Source of the DNA: Sediminicola sp037203765
Lineage (GTDB): Bacteria; Bacteroidota; Bacteroidia; Flavobacteriales; Flavobacteriaceae
NCBI RefSeq assembly: GCF_037203765.1
Contig: NZ_JBBCAS010000001.1
Span: 372,001 to 436,000, forward strand
Direction of reading: 5' to 3'
Length of the DNA stretch: 64,000 nucleotides
Numbering within the stretch: the first letter of the stretch is position 1; each line of letters starts with the position of its first letter. Of the stretch, positions 63,330 through 64,000 are shown piece after piece. The position numbers were made by a program, and so were the translations under genes. The notes under the pieces were generated by a model. The model did not search any database, was not told the origin of the DNA, and saw only the letters and a list, made by a program, of their open reading frames with translations.

Positions 63330-64000
63330 ATGATTACATTATTAACTTTATTATTTGGATTTATCCCAATAAATATTATTAAAATATTTTTATTGAATTC
63401 CCTTGGGCATAAAATTTCTTACAAATCGAAAATAGGAATTTCAGTGCTATTGATAAAAAGGATAGAATTAAATAATAATGCTAAGATTAACAATTTCAAT
63501 TTCATCAAAATAAAAAAACTTGTACTAAAAGACGGAAGTTTTATAGGAAGATTTAACATAATAAACGGGCCTTTCGAAATGTCTTTGGATAGTAAGGCGG
63601 GAATTTCAAAACAAAACAAAATTAGAAGGTCCAACCCACCCATCTCATATGGCAATGCTGTTTTGAGTTTGGGATATAATTCGTTCATAGTCTCCAACCA
63701 TTTTTTAGATCTAACGAGGTCCATAGAAATAGGGGAAAATTCTATTATCGCAGGGATCGGTACCCAGTTATGGACACATGGTTACTATCATTCAGATAAG
63801 GGCAGTCAGAGAATCAGAATAGACGGTGAAATTATAATCAAGAACAACGTTTATGTTGGATCTAGTTGTATTTTTAATCCAGGGGTTGTGGTTAATGAGG
63901 CTATTCATATTGGTGCAGGAAGCACGGTTTCCAAAAATCTCGTGGAATCAGGAATGTATGTGAGTCAATCGTTGAGGTATATCGATAATGATATGGAAAA
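63330..64000 (+). CDS. Hexapeptide-repeat (left-handed beta-helix) acyltransferase, partial
   Basis: An open frame runs from ATG 63330 to the window edge, 223 codons without a stop. After a hydrophobic N-terminus (LLTLLFGFIPINIIKIFLL), the chain has the hexad pattern of bacterial O-acyltransferases: EIGENSIIAGIGTQLWTHG, the conserved H-G-containing loop, IIIKNNVYVGSSCIFNPGV and IHIGAGSTVSKNL. It probably acetylates a sugar of the surface glycan. The 3' end is outside the window. Confidence 0.82.
   Translation, partial: MITLLTLLFGFIPINIIKIFLLNSLGHKISYKSKIGISVLLIKRIELNNNAKINNFNFIKIKKLVLKDGSFIGRFNIINGPFEMSLDSKAGISKQNKIRRSNPPISYGNAVLSLGYNSFIVSNHFLDLTRSIEIGENSIIAGIGTQLWTHGYYHSDKGSQRIRIDGEIIIKNNVYVGSSCIFNPGVVVNEAIHIGAGSTVSKNLVESGMYVSQSLRYIDNDME

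Overview
This window comes from a member of the Bacteroidota, most likely a marine Flavobacteriaceae of the Maribacter/Arenibacter/Zobellia type (the genus is a guess). The evidence is three type IX secretion (T9SS) adhesin operons with PorP/SprF partners, flavobacterial families such as DUF4837, weak Shine-Dalgarno sequences, and repeated use of the Bacteroidota -7 promoter box TAnnTTTG.

Layout. 1-4.5 kb is housekeeping: the 3' end of gltX, an SPFH/band-7 protein, a three-gene membrane-stress-like operon (YtxH, holin-like, DUF6327-like) and glnS. 4.7-27.6 kb holds two adhesin/PorP operons. The first is a 758-residue Ig-like protein with a type B sorting domain plus a PorP/SprF protein fused to SPOR-like repeats. 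The second is a 5640-residue SprB-like protein, about 17 kb of repeats, plus its SprF-like partner. 27.6-34.2 kb is housekeeping again: folB, two tRNA-Cys-type genes (one with an aberrant anticodon loop), a DoxX-like protein, DNA polymerase III delta', pgk, an MltD-like transglycosylase and DUF4837. Two tandem 56-residue membrane-protein paralogues follow. 35.4-44.7 kb (minus strand) is a third adhesin operon: a DUF11-rich type B protein, PorP/SprF, and an OmpA/PD40 protein whose SPOR-like domain matches the one fused to the first PorP. 45-49.6 kb carries tatA, an M23 peptidase, a GH3-family protein and a DUF6909-like protein.

49.6-64 kb is a surface-polysaccharide locus. It starts with a Wzz-like protein and the dTDP-L-rhamnose genes rfbB, rfbA, rfbC and rfbD, interrupted by a four-helix-bundle (23S-IVS type) gene flanked by inverted repeats. 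A visibly AT-richer pseudaminic acid cassette follows: pseB, pseC, pseF, a pseG-formyltransferase fusion and pseI. It ends with a capsule-type glycosyltransferase, an asparagine-synthase-like protein and a truncated hexapeptide acyltransferase. No PseH acetyltransferase is present, so the fused formyltransferase probably makes an N-formylated pseudaminic acid.

The observation I consider most novel is a shared promoter architecture. The three adhesin operons, and more weakly the ompA-like gene, carry two CAACA-containing half-sites 21 bp apart, followed at exactly constant spacing by a -7-like box. This suggests one dedicated transcriptional regulator for the surface-adhesin regulon.
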